A stretch of 64,000 nucleotides of DNA. Origin: an uncultured Acidobacteriaceae bacterium (GTDB lineage Bacteria > Acidobacteriota > Terriglobia > Terriglobales > Acidobacteriaceae). The notes beneath the pieces are model-generated. The model had not been told where the DNA came from and made no database searches. It saw only the letters and a list, made by a program, of their open reading frames with translations. Shown here piece after piece: positions 35,401-44,960 of this stretch; the first letter of the stretch is position 1; every line of letters starts with the position of its first letter. The stretch lies in contig CAIMKZ010000090.1 in NCBI GenBank assembly GCA_903842065.1, positions 19,015 to 83,014 of the forward strand, given 5' to 3'. The translations under genes were made by a program, and so were the position numbers.

Positions 35401-35407
35401 CTTATTC

Positions 35408-36439
35408 ATGTTTATCGACGAAGCAAAAATTCGAGTCAAAGCCGGCGACGGCGGCAACGGCTGTATGGCTTTCCGCCGCGAGAAGTTCGTGCCCCGTGGT
35501 GGCCCTTCGGGCGGCGACGGCGGCCGTGGCGGCGATGTTGTCATGCAATCCACGCAGCGCCACAACACGCTGATCCACTTCCGATATAACCCCGAGCACA
35601 AGGCCGAGCGCGGCGAGCACGGCCTGGGTTCCAACTGCTCCGGCCTTGACGGCGAGCCCATTGTCCTCCAGGTTCCCGTCGGCACCTCGCTTTACGACGT
35701 TGAAACGGGCGAGCTGATCCACGACTTCCAGGAACCCGACGAACGCATCGTCATCGCCAAGGGCGGACGTGGCGGACGCGGCAACCAGCACTTTGCCACC
35801 AGCACCCATCAGGCTCCGCGCGAGCACGAACTGGGCCGCGCCGGGGAAGAGCGCTACTTCCGCCTGGAGCTCAAGCTGCTGGCCGACATCGGCCTGGTAG
35901 GCTACCCCAACGCCGGCAAGTCCACACTCATCTCGCGCATCTCCGCCGCCAAGCCCAAGATCGCCGACTACCCCTTCACCACGCTTGAGCCCAACCTGGG
36001 CGTAGTCACCGTGGGCGAGTATCCCGGCGAGCAGTCTTTCGTCGTCGCCGACGTGCCGGGCCTGATTGAAGGCGCACATCTGGGCCATGGCCTCGGCACC
36101 CAGTTTCTGCGGCACATCGAGCGCACCCGGCTGCTCGCGCATCTGGTCGATGTCTCCGATGCCAGTGGCCGCCCCGATCCGGTCGAGGACTTCAAGGTCA
36201 TCAACAACGAGCTGGCTAGCTTTGGCAACAAGGCCGGCGAACACACTCTGGGCGACAAGCCGATGATTGTGGTGGCGACCAAGATCGACTCCGCCAATCC
36301 CGACAAGCTCAAGAAGCTGGCGGCTCATGCCAAGCGCCGCAAGCTCGACTTCTTCGCCATCTCAGCGGTGACGGGGCAGGGAATCGAAGAGCTGAAGTGG
36401 GCGCTCGCCGCGCGGGTCAGGCCGGACGACGAGGCCTGA
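35408..36439 (+). CDS. obgE: Obg-family GTPase (ObgE/CgtA)
   Basis: Ribosome-assembly GTPase. 343 residues: a glycine-rich OBG domain ([37 protein letters not shown]) followed by a G domain with G1 [11 protein letters not shown]3 [17 protein letters not shown]4-like ATKIDSAN and G5-like ISAVTGQG. The C-terminal OCT domain found in some Obg proteins is absent. ATG 35408 has no Shine-Dalgarno, since a tandem repeat fills the leader. It is divergent from the receptor gene at 35119. Confidence 0.97.
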   Translation: MFIDEAKIRVKAGDGGNGCMAFRREKFVPRGGPSGGDGGRGGDVVMQSTQRHNTLIHFRYNPEHKAERGEHGLGSNCSGLDGEPIVLQVPVGTSLYDVETGELIHDFQEPDERIVIAKGGRGGRGNQHFATSTHQAPREHELGRAGEERYFRLELKLLADIGLVGYPNAGKSTLISRISAAKPKIADYPFTTLEPNLGVVTVGEYPGEQSFVVADVPGLIEGAHLGHGLGTQFLRHIERTRLLAHLVDVSDASGRPDPVEDFKVINNELASFGNKAGEHTLGDKPMIVVATKIDSANPDKLKKLAAHAKRRKLDFFAISAVTGQGIEELKWALAARVRPDDEA

Positions 36440-36511
36440 GGGGCGGGAACCAGCGTCCCATGACAAGAGTCACTTAGAGCAGTGGCAGAACCAATCTCAG
36501 AAAAAAGCGTA

Positions 36512-36541
36512 GACCATCCCTCCGGAAAGCCAGGGATGGTC
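36512..36541. terminator. Bidirectional terminator between obg and the DinB gene
   Basis: Stem GACCATCCCT (36512-36521) / AGGGATGGTC (36532-36541) with a 10-nt loop. TTGTTTTG follows within 6 nt on the plus strand, and a run of six T follows on the minus strand. It serves both converging genes. Confidence 0.85.
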
Positions 36542-36572
36542 TCGATTGTTTTGCAGGCAGGCCCTGACGGGG

Positions 36573-37133
36573 TCAGGCTTGAGCGGGACGCATGGCCTTC
36601 AATAATTTGGCTGTCGTAACGATCTGGCCGGTGTGGCGCTGGGCGTGGTCGGCTACGTGGATCATGGCTCCGCCAGCCGAGGTGGGCAGGTGCTTGCGGC
36701 CGATGCCGCGCGAGGCTTCGAGATCGGCCGCGGCCAGCACACGAACGCGAGCCGCTGCGTTGGCGAGCGCGGATTCAAGCGCGGAGAGAAGCTCGGCCAG
36801 GGTTTCGCCGCCCGAGGCTTCAGCTTTGAGCGAGGCGAGCTGATCGTGATTCAACTGGTGGCCCTCAGCGTAGGTAAGCAGCCGGTCGGTAGAGTGGACG
36901 AGATGCCGGATGTGGAAGGCCAGCGAGGTTAGCCCGAAGGGCTGGGTGTGGGCTTCGGTGTCGGTGAGCCCTGCGGTGAAAGAGCGAATGTCGTCGAGCG
37001 CCAGGTCGAGTGCGTGGAGAACGGCGCGGCCGGCTGCGGGAACCTCAGTGTAGGTGCCTCGCAGCCACGGCTCCATGTACGGAGCAGGGGAATTGCTCAC
37101 GAATGAGACCTCAGATGGGGAATTGCCGCTCAA
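36573..37133 (-). CDS. DinB/YfiT-like metal-binding four-helix protein
   Basis: 186 residues of the DinB superfamily: a helical bundle with a probable metal site made by histidines in SLAFHIRHLVHSTDR and MIHVADHAQRHTGQIV. The family includes thiol-transferase-like and DNA-damage-inducible proteins, and the activity here is unknown. The start at 37133 (MSGNSPSEVSF) is the longest option; an ATG at residue 20 (MEPWLRGTYTEV) is also possible. It stands alone between two terminators. Confidence 0.8.
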   Translation of the reverse strand: MSGNSPSEVSFVSNSPAPYMEPWLRGTYTEVPAAGRAVLHALDLALDDIRSFTAGLTDTEAHTQPFGLTSLAFHIRHLVHSTDRLLTYAEGHQLNHDQLASLKAEASGGETLAELLSALESALANAAARVRVLAAADLEASRGIGRKHLPTSAGGAMIHVADHAQRHTGQIVTTAKLLKAMRPAQA

Positions 37134-37310
37134 AATCAGAAGGCGACACTATAGAGATGCCGCGCCAGGGATTAAGGATCAAAAGATCGTCGCCGCTGCC
37201 GGCGATTATCTGGGCTGGAAAATGTACTGACTACGAAAGATCCTATTGGGCTCGGCTCAAACAGAGCCTGCGGCTTCGCCCAGATGGGATAACAGGCGCT
37301 AGCCATAAAA

Positions 37311-37344
37311 ACAAGCGCGGCGGCCGGGTGGCCGCCGCGCTTGT
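37311..37344 (-). terminator. Terminator after the 1146-residue receptor gene
   Basis: Perfect 15-bp GC-rich stem (37311-37325 with 37330-37344), GGGT loop. On the minus strand it is followed by TTTTTATGG. It lies 19 nt after the receptor stop codon. Confidence 0.9.
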
Positions 37345-37362
37345 TGTTGGTGCTTGATCCGC

Positions 37363-40300
37363 TTAGAAGTTGAGACGGAAGGCGATCTCAAGCTGCCGCG
37401 GGGAGTAGGTGAAGTTGCTGTTGTTGGTGTTGGTCACTACTCTGAACTGCTTGTTGCCGGTGCCGTCCTGGCCGGTATAGGTGGCCGTGGAGCCGGAGAC
37501 GACGTAGAGGGCGGTGTAGGAGTAGGCAGTGACGTTCTGATGGTTGGCAAGGTTGAAGGCGTTCAGGATGAGCTGAGCATTGATGCCGTGCTCGAAGGAG
37601 AATTCTTTCTGAACGCGGATGTCGTCAACGATGCGGCGGGGGTACTTGAAGGTGTTGATGCCGACCTGGGGCAGGAACGAGGGGCCGCCTGAGTTATTCA
37701 GGCCGCTGCCTACAGCGTAGGTGCCGCTGTTGGGAGCGCCGCTGATGCCGCCGGAGAAGGGCAGGCCGTTCTGCATCTGGAAGCTGTCGTTGATGCTCCA
37801 GTCGTTTGTGGCCCACTTGATGGGGTTGGAGGTGTGCAGATTGGGCACGTGTACCAGAGCCCAGCCGACGATGCGGTTGGGGATGTTCCACGAGGAGTTT
37901 CCGTAGTTTACGCGGCCGTTGCCGTAGGGATCGTACCAGGACTCGTAGGCGCCCTGGGTGTTGGCGTTCTGGGAGTAGTCCATGGAGTGCGACCAGGTGT
38001 AGTTGAGGTCGAAGTCGATGAACTTGAGGGAGTGATTGACCACTTCGGCGACCAGAGCGTTGTAGCTGGAGTTGACGTTGGAGACCATCTCGCCGACGGT
38101 GCCGAAGTTGGGGGCGCTAGCGCCGAGGAGGGCGGTGTTGCCGAACTTGGTGTAGCCCGACTGTGTGAAGGAGGCACCAGTAGCGCCGAGCGGGCCAGAG
38201 CCGTTGGGATCGCCTGCGACGGTGATGGTCCTGGTGGCCATGCTGGTGGGATCGAGGTTGACGTCAAGATAGTTGGGCAGCCTGCGTCCGAAACCACCGA
38301 GGTAGCTGATCGACACATAGGTGCTCTTCGGGAAGACCTGCTGAAGCTGGAGATCGATTTCCTGAACTTCAGGCAGCTTGACGTTGGAGCCGAAGAAGTA
38401 GGAGCTTGGGCAGGAGGAGGTGCCGGAGGTGCAGGTAGCCGCCGATGCCGAAGAGATAATGCTCGGGAAGGCCGGGCCGCCCGCGGTGGAGGTGTTCCAG
38501 GTGCGGGAGATCTGGCCGTTGGGGCTTCCGGTGTTGAGGCGGATGTTTTCGATGTTTCCGTTGGTGATGCGGCCGAAGTAGAGGCCGTATCCGCCGCGCA
38601 GGACGGTTTCGCCGCGACCGTAGACGTCAAAGGAGAAGCCGACGCGAGGGCCGAAGTCCAAATTGTCGCTCGGCGTGTTGGTCATACCGGTGTAGGGCAC
38701 GAAGGAACCGGTGGCGGTGGTGAGGTTGGTATCGGCAGCGGGAATGGTTTCCTTGTCCCAGCGCACACCGAGCTCAAGAGTGAGCCGCGGGGTGACCTTC
38801 CAGTTGTCCTGGGCGAAGGCGCCGAAGTCGAGGGTGTTGATGGAGTAGATGGGGGGGCCGAAGCCCTGGGAGAACGACGAGTAGCAGGGGTTGGTTCCCG
38901 TGTTTGCGCTACCCTTCTCGGCGGCAGTGCTGTCGCAACCAAATCCGGCGGAGTTTGCAACGCCGTTCTTCTTGTTCAGAATGTCGTTGAAGAAGTTGCC
39001 GACATACTTATAAGAGAACGAACCGTTGCTCTGGTAGGTGTTGTTCATCTTGTCGGAGTTGTGCAGCACATCGACGCCGAACCGGAAGCTATGAGACCGC
39101 TTGTTCCAGTAGACGATGTCGCCGACCTGCCACTTGCGCTCGTCGGGATAGGCGACGCGGTAGGAGTAGTAGGGCGAGCCGACGTTGAAGCCGTAGCTGA
39201 AGCCGGTGGCATAGGCAACGTTGGTGCCCGACATGAGGTGGTCTTTGGTGAACTGGGTGAGCGGCTGCTGGGTCTCGTAGTCGAGTTCGCGGCCGTACTG
39301 GTAGAGCAGCTCGTTGCTGATGTTGGAGGTGATGAGGCTGGTGAGCTTGGCGACGCCGTAGTCGAGCTTGACGAAGTCGTTGCCCTGCGAGTCTTGCGAG
39401 TAGCTGTCGGAAGCCGTGGTCTGCACGCCGCCCGGGGAATCCCAGCGCAGGCGGTGGAAGAGGACGCTGAAGCGGTTTTTGGAGTTGATCTGCCAATCGA
39501 CCTTGGGAGTGTTGATCTCCTGCATGCCGAGGCGGCCAACGGTTCCGGCGGCGCTGTTGAGGCCCACGTCAGTGATGGCGGTTGCGCCGGCGTAGTTGCT
39601 GGCGGTAACGCTGGAGCTACCGAGGAGCAGAGCTGCCCATTTATAGGCCGCCTGCGGGTAGGTAATCTGCTGGCGAGCGGCCAGGGCGCATGCCTGGGCG
39701 TCGTTGATGGCCGCCGTGGGAGCGCCGGCCAGAGCGCCGGTGGTAGTGTTGCAGGTTTCGCCGGTTGAAAGGGCGGCCTGGGGCAGGGTGTAGAACTGCA
39801 CCGGGCTGGAGGGAACGCCGACGACCGGGAAGATGTGCGAGTGCTGGTCGTAGGTGTAGATCCAGAACAGCTTGTCCTTGATGAGCGCGCCGCCCGCGGT
39901 GAAGCCGTAGATCTTGCGCAGATCCTTGGGCTTGATGTGGGTTGTGACGTTGGCGCCGTTCACCAGCGAGGTGATGGTGGTGTAGTTGTTGTAAGCGTTC
40001 CAGTTGCTCTCTTTGTTGTAGAAGTAGAGCTGGCCATGGAGGCCATTGGTGCCGCTCTTGGTGACCGAGGTGACGACGCCGCCGGCGGCGCGTCCATACT
40101 GGGCCGAGTAGACGCCGGTGTTGACCGCGAACTCACGGACGGCGTTGCCCGAGGTGGAGTAGGCTTCACGGGTGCGGCCGCGCTCTTCAGAGAAGAAGGC
40201 CTGGTTGTCGTCTGCGCCGTCGATGAGCACGGTGTTGAGCAGGGTGCTGATGCCGCGCACGCTGATGAGGCCGTAGCCGCTGGAATCAACGTTAACGCCG

Positions 40301-40803
40301 GGCGTGGTGAGCGCGAGAGCTGACCAGCGGCGGTTGTTGATGGGCACGTTCTGAATGGCGTTCTGGCTCAGGGTCGGAGCGAAATCGGGCGAGTCCAGGT
40401 TGATGACCGGGGCCTGCTCGGTGACGACGACTTCAGCCGACGAAGAGGCAACGCCGAGCTTGGGAATGACCGGAGTGGTCTGGCCGACGACAACGGTAAC
40501 GTTATCGGCGCGGTAGGCGGCGAAGTTGGGCGCCGAGACCGACACGGTGTAGGTGCCGGGCTCGAGCAGCGGAGCTTTGAAGAATCCGCTTGCGTCCGAA
40601 GTCAGTTTGAGCGAGAAATTGGTCGCCTTGTTGAGAACGGTGACGCTGGCGCCGGGAACAGCTGCGCCTGTTGAGTCGAGCACGGAGCCCGAGATGGCGC
40701 CCTGAGTTGTGGACTGTGCGTGCAGCAGGACGGGACCCATAACGGTCGCCATGCAAAGCAGCGCCAGACTGAGGATTACGAGGCGAAGACGGTGGATTGT
40801 CAT
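37363..40803 (-). CDS. Oar-like TonB-dependent outer-membrane receptor
   Basis: 1146 residues. Signal peptide (LVILSLALLCMATVMGPVLLHAQ), a carboxypeptidase-regulatory-like domain (GAISGSVLDSTGAAVPGASVTVLNKATN...TYTVSVSAPNF), a plug (VPINNRRWSALALTTPGVN, VRGISTLLNTVLIDGADDNQ) and a ~900-residue barrel with many aromatic girdle residues, ending RQLEIAFRLNF. The final Phe is the BAM recognition signal. Typical of large receptor sets in Acidobacteriota; the substrate is not predictable from sequence. Monocistronic, with its own terminator and a ~580-nt upstream gap. Confidence 0.92.
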   Translation of the reverse strand: MTIHRLRLVILSLALLCMATVMGPVLLHAQSTTQGAISGSVLDSTGAAVPGASVTVLNKATNFSLKLTSDASGFFKAPLLEPGTYTVSVSAPNFAAYRADNVTVVVGQTTPVIPKLGVASSSAEVVVTEQAPVINLDSPDFAPTLSQNAIQNVPINNRRWSALALTTPGVNVDSSGYGLISVRGISTLLNTVLIDGADDNQAFFSEERGRTREAYSTSGNAVREFAVNTGVYSAQYGRAAGGVVTSVTKSGTNGLHGQLYFYNKESNWNAYNNYTTITSLVNGANVTTHIKPKDLRKIYGFTAGGALIKDKLFWIYTYDQHSHIFPVVGVPSSPVQFYTLPQAALSTGETCNTTTGALAGAPTAAINDAQACALAARQQITYPQAAYKWAALLLGSSSVTASNYAGATAITDVGLNSAAGTVGRLGMQEINTPKVDWQINSKNRFSVLFHRLRWDSPGGVQTTASDSYSQDSQGNDFVKLDYGVAKLTSLITSNISNELLYQYGRELDYETQQPLTQFTKDHLMSGTNVAYATGFSYGFNVGSPYYSYRVAYPDERKWQVGDIVYWNKRSHSFRFGVDVLHNSDKMNNTYQSNGSFSYKYVGNFFNDILNKKNGVANSAGFGCDSTAAEKGSANTGTNPCYSSFSQGFGPPIYSINTLDFGAFAQDNWKVTPRLTLELGVRWDKETIPAADTNLTTATGSFVPYTGMTNTPSDNLDFGPRVGFSFDVYGRGETVLRGGYGLYFGRITNGNIENIRLNTGSPNGQISRTWNTSTAGGPAFPSIISSASAATCTSGTSSCPSSYFFGSNVKLPEVQEIDLQLQQVFPKSTYVSISYLGGFGRRLPNYLDVNLDPTSMATRTITVAGDPNGSGPLGATGASFTQSGYTKFGNTALLGASAPNFGTVGEMVSNVNSSYNALVAEVVNHSLKFIDFDLNYTWSHSMDYSQNANTQGAYESWYDPYGNGRVNYGNSSWNIPNRIVGWALVHVPNLHTSNPIKWATNDWSINDSFQMQNGLPFSGGISGAPNSGTYAVGSGLNNSGGPSFLPQVGINTFKYPRRIVDDIRVQKEFSFEHGINAQLILNAFNLANHQNVTAYSYTALYVVSGSTATYTGQDGTGNKQFRVVTNTNNSNFTYSPRQLEIAFRLNF

Positions 40804-41342
40804 AGTGGCTCTCCAAAGGGTGAACGAGTGAACGTGGAGCGCGGCTGCGAACCCATTCTGCGGGGAACAGGCAGCCTGCCGGACAACTTAGATGTGCGCC
40901 TGGGCCAGTCGCTCGAGCAGAAACCCCCGAACGGCAGCGCAGCGCATTTACCAAGACTTAAAGCTACTGAGAACTCATGAAAAACAGATAAAGATATGAG
41001 ACCGGACAGATGCATCGGCGCAAGAACTCCCCCGGACTGCGCACGCGCTGCCGCGGCGGGGGGGAAACAGTTGCCCGTGATGGAGCGATGCGTCTCGAAG
41101 CTCATGCTCTTCCACAATGCTCGCTAGAAAAAACAGGCGAGCGAAAATACACCGACCGGCCTCCGCCTGATCGCCTGAACCATTCACCGGGTCTCATGCA
41201 CAAAATGTATTTGGTGCCTGCTGCTGCAAAGCGGAGCGTCGCGAGTATCGCGGAATTTACAGCAGTGGCGCCCGGTTGATTCGGTTCAAGGCTAATAGTG
41301 TAAGGCGAACCCTCTGTGATTCCAAGGTGAATTCCCCCTCGA
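40804..41342. promoter_or_regulatory. Intergenic region upstream of the 1146-residue receptor
   Basis: About 540 bases with no credible gene; small frames here have no family features. It should carry the promoter and leader of the minus-strand receptor. I see no palindromes or known RNA elements in it. Confidence 0.35.
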
Positions 41343-41376
41343 AACCGGGCTGTTTTTGTGGAAAAAGCGCCCGGTT
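41343..41376 (-). terminator. Terminator after the btuB-like receptor
   Basis: Outer stem AACCGGGC (41343-41350) / GCCCGGTT (41369-41376), with an inner TTTTT/AAAAA pairing around GTGG. It lies about 10 nt downstream of the receptor stop on the minus strand. Confidence 0.65.
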
Positions 41377-41386
41377 CCCAGGATAC

Positions 41387-43873
41387 TTACTTTTCGCGCC
41401 TCAATCCGAGGTCGATGCGCACGCCACTGCGCACCGTTACCGGCAGGCTGCGAAATCCGATGGGCGCTATGTGCCTATTATTGAGCAGGTTACTGGCCTG
41501 CGCTTCGAGCGTGAGCCAGTCGAACAGTTTATAGCTGCCGCCCAGGCCAAGATCGGCGTATCCGAAGTCCAGGTTGCGGTTGGGCAGCAGCAGGGCGTTG
41601 GGATCGCCGCTGTAGGCGGAATATTGCAGAAATGTCGAGTCGTCCGAGCGGCTGGCGAAGGCCGAAGTGAAGATTCCGGTCGCCCGCTTGCCGGCCCAGG
41701 TGGCTGATATGTATCCGGTATGCGGCGGCCGCCGGAAGGGCCGCGCCCCTACAAGAGGCGAACTGGCGCCCACGGCAATCCCGTGGACGGTCGGAATCGG
41801 GCCGAGCAGAGCGGTGTCACTATTTGAGAAGGAGCGCTCAACTACCGCATCGAGATACGTGTAGCCGCCGCGGAGAAAGATATTGCGCCCGATGCCTGAC
41901 TCCAGGCTGGTTTCGATTCCCTTGGCGCGATAGGCCTCGCTGTTCAGGCTCAGTTCCCACGCCCCGGCGTTTACCAGCAAGTCCTGAAGGGCCTTCTGCT
42001 GCGCGGCCGTCAGCCCGGGCAGAAGCTTGGGCGCCAGGTTTACGCCCACGTACTCGATCTGCCTGCCGAACTGCGTATGAAAGAAGTTCGCGCGGAAGAC
42101 GATGTGCCGGGAGAGGAAGCTTTGCTCCACGCCTCCCTCCCAGGTGCGCGATGCCGGATCGCTCAGCGGCTGGATCTTGAGCTGATCGATCGTGCTCTTA
42201 CCGCCGTTCTGCTCAAGGAAGCTATAGAGGGAGTAGAACTGGTCGGTGAGCGATGGCTCGCGGTAGCCCTTGCCGAACTGGAAGAAGACGCGCGTGCCGC
42301 TGAAGGTTCCGTCGCGCGGGCGCAGCGCCCATAGCGAGAATCCTCCCCGGGGCGAGGTTTCAAGACCGCCCAGCGAAAAGTGCTCGACGCCGCCGCCCAG
42401 CGTGTAGAAGAAGCGCCCTTTGAAGTCGCCGTGAACGCTGGCCAGGTACTCGGAGTTGGTGCGATGCACGGCCGGATAGTAGGGCGGCTGCACGCCGCGC
42501 TCGCGTTCGTAGCGATAGCCGATGAGTCCGGCCAGATGCGGCGTTACCGTCACGTCGCCCTGATACACAAACTGGTCGCGGTTGTTCGCAAACTGATAGT
42601 AGGAACTCGGCGAGTAGTCGAGCAGCGCCTGCCCCGTGGCCGAGTAGCCGTTGGCGCCGGCGATCGTCACTACGCAGCCGTAGCTGTCGCCCCAGGCATC
42701 GTAGGTGCCGCAGCTCTGCTGGCTCCAGCGGTGTACCTGCTCGCGCTTGCGCGTCAGTCCGTAGCGGAAGCTGTTGTGGATGCTGGCCGTGGTCTGGTTG
42801 TCGATCGAGCCGCTCAGGTAGAGGTTCTGGTCCTTCTCGGTGGCGTCGTCGGAGACGTGGTAAAAGTCCCACGCATTGGGAACGCCGGTGGTGTCCGCGC
42901 CGTAGTGGGCGGTGGCCCTGAGTTGCGTGGCCGAGTTCAGCGCCCAGCCCAGGTTCGCCGTGCTCGTGGCCTCGTGATACTTGTCGCGGGGCAGATCGTT
43001 GTTCGTCTGCAGCCAGTTGAAGCCGGCCAGATAGTCCAGCTTGCCGCGCGCGCCGGAGACCTGCAACTGCTGGTGCGACATCATCAGATTTCCGCCCGCC
43101 GCCCGAAACAGGACGGAGGGAAAGTGCGTGGTGCCGTGCGGCGTCGTCAGACTCACCACGCCGTTGGCGGCGTCGCCGCCGTAGAGGTTCGTGTTCGGCC
43201 CGCGATAGATCTCCGCGCTCTCAAAGCCGGTGCTCGACAGGGGGCCGATATCGAAGTGCCCGCCCAGGTCGCCGGCGTTTACGCCGTCAAGAACCACCAT
43301 CGTGTCGTTCGAGCTTCCGCCACGCAGAAACAGCGAGGTGGCCGCGCCGCGCTGTCCGTTCTGGACCACGAAGGCTCCCGGCACCTGACGCAGGGCGCTT
43401 ACGAAGCTGGTCTCAAGCGCCAGATCGAGGGGGCCGATCACAGTTGTTGCTGCGCTGGTCTGCGGCTGCGGTGTCGGAGTCCCGGTGGCCGAGACCACGA
43501 TGGACTCGCGCACCCATGCCGGCTCGAGCACTAGATTCCGATCCACCGCGTCCAGGGCCCCGGCGTAGAAGTCGGGCGTTTGAATCTGGCGGAAGTTGTT
43601 GGCAGAGACGATGAGGAAGAACCGTCCGGCTGAGCCGGTGGTCATCTGAAAGCTGCCGTCGGCGTTCGAGACTGCGCTGCCAACCACGACGCCGTTTGAG
43701 ACCAGCGCGACGCTGGCTCCGCTGACGCGGCCGCCGGTGGGGTCTTTCACCACTCCGCGAACGGAGGCGGCACGGAGCGTTATCGGGGTGAAAGCGGCAA
43801 GCAATAGGAGACCGGCGCACAGGATGGCGCGGTGACGACTACGGAATAGAACAGGAAGAATTGCGGATGACAT
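41387..43873 (-). CDS. btuB: TonB-dependent receptor under cobalamin riboswitch control, probable vitamin B12 receptor
   Basis: 828 residues from ATG 43873, which has AAGGAG 8 nt upstream; the frame continues to 44392 only because it reads through the riboswitch. The parts are a signal peptide (AILCAGLLLLAAFTPITLRA), a carboxypeptidase-regulatory-like domain (ASVRGVVKDPTGGRVSGASVALVSN), a plug (SALRQVPGAFVVQNGQRGAA, FLRGGSSNDTMVVLDGVNAGD, IYRGPNTNLYGGDAANGVVS) and a barrel ending VRSGVRIDLGLRREK. It does not end in Phe, unlike the other two receptors. The cobalamin switch upstream is the main reason for assigning B12 or corrinoid uptake. Confidence 0.88.
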   Translation of the reverse strand: MSSAILPVLFRSRHRAILCAGLLLLAAFTPITLRAASVRGVVKDPTGGRVSGASVALVSNGVVVGSAVSNADGSFQMTTGSAGRFFLIVSANNFRQIQTPDFYAGALDAVDRNLVLEPAWVRESIVVSATGTPTPQPQTSAATTVIGPLDLALETSFVSALRQVPGAFVVQNGQRGAATSLFLRGGSSNDTMVVLDGVNAGDLGGHFDIGPLSSTGFESAEIYRGPNTNLYGGDAANGVVSLTTPHGTTHFPSVLFRAAGGNLMMSHQQLQVSGARGKLDYLAGFNWLQTNNDLPRDKYHEATSTANLGWALNSATQLRATAHYGADTTGVPNAWDFYHVSDDATEKDQNLYLSGSIDNQTTASIHNSFRYGLTRKREQVHRWSQQSCGTYDAWGDSYGCVVTIAGANGYSATGQALLDYSPSSYYQFANNRDQFVYQGDVTVTPHLAGLIGYRYERERGVQPPYYPAVHRTNSEYLASVHGDFKGRFFYTLGGGVEHFSLGGLETSPRGGFSLWALRPRDGTFSGTRVFFQFGKGYREPSLTDQFYSLYSFLEQNGGKSTIDQLKIQPLSDPASRTWEGGVEQSFLSRHIVFRANFFHTQFGRQIEYVGVNLAPKLLPGLTAAQQKALQDLLVNAGAWELSLNSEAYRAKGIETSLESGIGRNIFLRGGYTYLDAVVERSFSNSDTALLGPIPTVHGIAVGASSPLVGARPFRRPPHTGYISATWAGKRATGIFTSAFASRSDDSTFLQYSAYSGDPNALLLPNRNLDFGYADLGLGGSYKLFDWLTLEAQASNLLNNRHIAPIGFRSLPVTVRSGVRIDLGLRREK

Positions 43874-43914
43874 GTCAGAGCTCCTTCGTCCCCCTCGGAA
43901 CGTGCAAGCGGTGG

Positions 43915-44112
43915 ATGCGCCAAGGGACCGGTCTCCTGACTTGCGCTTGTGACTGGTGCCGGCCTTCCCGGGGTGGAGGTTGGTGCTCCTCGAACTCCCA
44001 GTGGCAAAAATTGGCTCCAGCCGAATGCGCTTACAGTTGCGGGGCAGTGGCGGATTTTCACCGTCTTCCCGAACATCCCAGCGTTCGTTTTGAGTTTGAC
44101 ACAGGGCGATAG
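43915..44112 (-). ncRNA. Cobalamin riboswitch
   Basis: On the minus strand the B12-box consensus is clear: GGGAAGACGGTGAAAATCC, then GCCACTGCCCCGCAACTGTA, the peripheral GCCACTGGG and GGGAAGGCCGGCACC elements, and AGTCAGGAGACCGG near the 3' end. The switch is followed after about 40 nt by the receptor's AAGGAG and ATG. No T-tract terminator is evident, so control of ribosome access is more likely, though this is inferred. Boundaries are approximate. Confidence 0.93.
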
Positions 44113-44139
44113 CGATTTCTGGCCCGGCCCCCGCCGGTG

Positions 44140-44166
44140 ATGACATCGAAGCGATTTCGATGTCAT
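44140..44166. promoter_or_regulatory. Palindrome upstream of the cobalamin riboswitch
   Basis: Perfect 11-bp arms ATGACATCGAA (44140-44150) and TTCGATGTCAT (44156-44166) with a 5-nt spacer. It lies just 5' of the riboswitch on the minus strand, near where the promoter should be, so it may be a protein operator acting on top of the switch. Confidence 0.5.
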
Positions 44167-44282
44167 AAACATATCGTAGCAGATTATGAGTGGAGGGGGG
44201 CAGTTTGAAAATCCCATTTCCGCGGGGGCTAAATGGGCTGGGGAAGAACTCCGTCAATATGGTGAAAAGGCGCGAGAAGCAT

Positions 44283-44345
44283 CCCTCAGGGGCTGAAGCC
44301 CGCGTGGGTGTTGTGGCATGAATGCCAGGGATAAATCCCTGGCCT
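44283..44345. repeat. REP-like element between riboswitch and tRNA
   Basis: CCTCAGGGGCTGAAGCCC (44285-44302) matches the element at 15647. It is followed by GCCAGGGATAAATCCCTGGC, a short palindrome at about 44324-44343. Confidence 0.6.
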
Positions 44346-44429
44346 ACCGCACGAGTGAGTTTTCCGCAGCCGGGAAAGAGTGTGCCCTTCAAAAAAGGCA
44401 GTAGGAGGGGATGAGGGGGAGGGAAGGAG

Positions 44430-44506
<77 letters not shown>

Positions 44507-44960
44507 ACGTCTTCCATTATTGCAGGAGATCGGCGGAGTGGCGAGGGGGGAAAGGTGGAAGGGGAAGTTGTTGGTATCGCCGGTGTCACAAAATCGAGAG
44601 TGGGGGAGTCCGGCCCCCGCACCGCCCGTTCATCGCACAGATCTGTGCGATGAGCGGGCGGGTAACTTATCTTCGCAATCATTTTACGTCCGGGTGGGAC
44701 TTCGGCTGTTATTGATCCATTCTTCCGCGTTATTGGTGGTTTCCCACATCTCAAAATCGAGATGTGTGCCACCCATTTTCGGTGGGGGGGGGTGAGAGTG
44801 GCGAGTTGAGTGTTGATCTTTCCCAGGTCCCCACAGCGAGGGACCTGGGGCACCCAGAGTTGTGGTGAGAATGGTCGAAATTGAGCTGCGCGGGCTTTGG
44901 CGCTTCTGAGACAATTCCATGCAAGAGCCGGAGACTGGTCCGGCACGCGGTGAGTGAGCC
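44507..44960. repeat. Intergenic cluster of palindromes, including hairpin repeat copies C and D
   Basis: No gene is visible. It contains an inverted repeat at 44622-44661 (20-bp arms meeting at GATC, one mismatch). Hairpin copy C is at 44740-44774 (CACATCTC, AAAATC, GAGATGTG, then GCCACCC). Copy D is at 44819-44855 (CCCAGGTCCC/GGGACCTGGG, then GCACCC). A degenerate relative around 44586-44622 reads ACAAAATCGAGAGTGGGGG. It is a repeat-dense spacer between tRNA-Arg and the DUF4230 gene. Confidence 0.65.

Noticed and set aside
37010..37357. 115-codon frame between the DinB and receptor genes
   Set aside because: It runs antisense into the start of the DinB gene and through a terminator palindrome.
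37834..39768. 644-codon plus-strand frame opposite the 1146-residue receptor
   Set aside because: Val/Gly/Asp-rich mirror of a beta-barrel gene, with no domain or signal sequence.
42380..43534. 384-codon plus-strand frame opposite the B12-receptor-like gene
   Set aside because: Antisense shadow; low-information Arg/Val/Gly-rich sequence.
43874..44392. Upstream extension of the btuB-like frame to 44392
   Set aside because: It would translate the cobalamin riboswitch; a signal peptide and Shine-Dalgarno mark ATG 43873 as the start.
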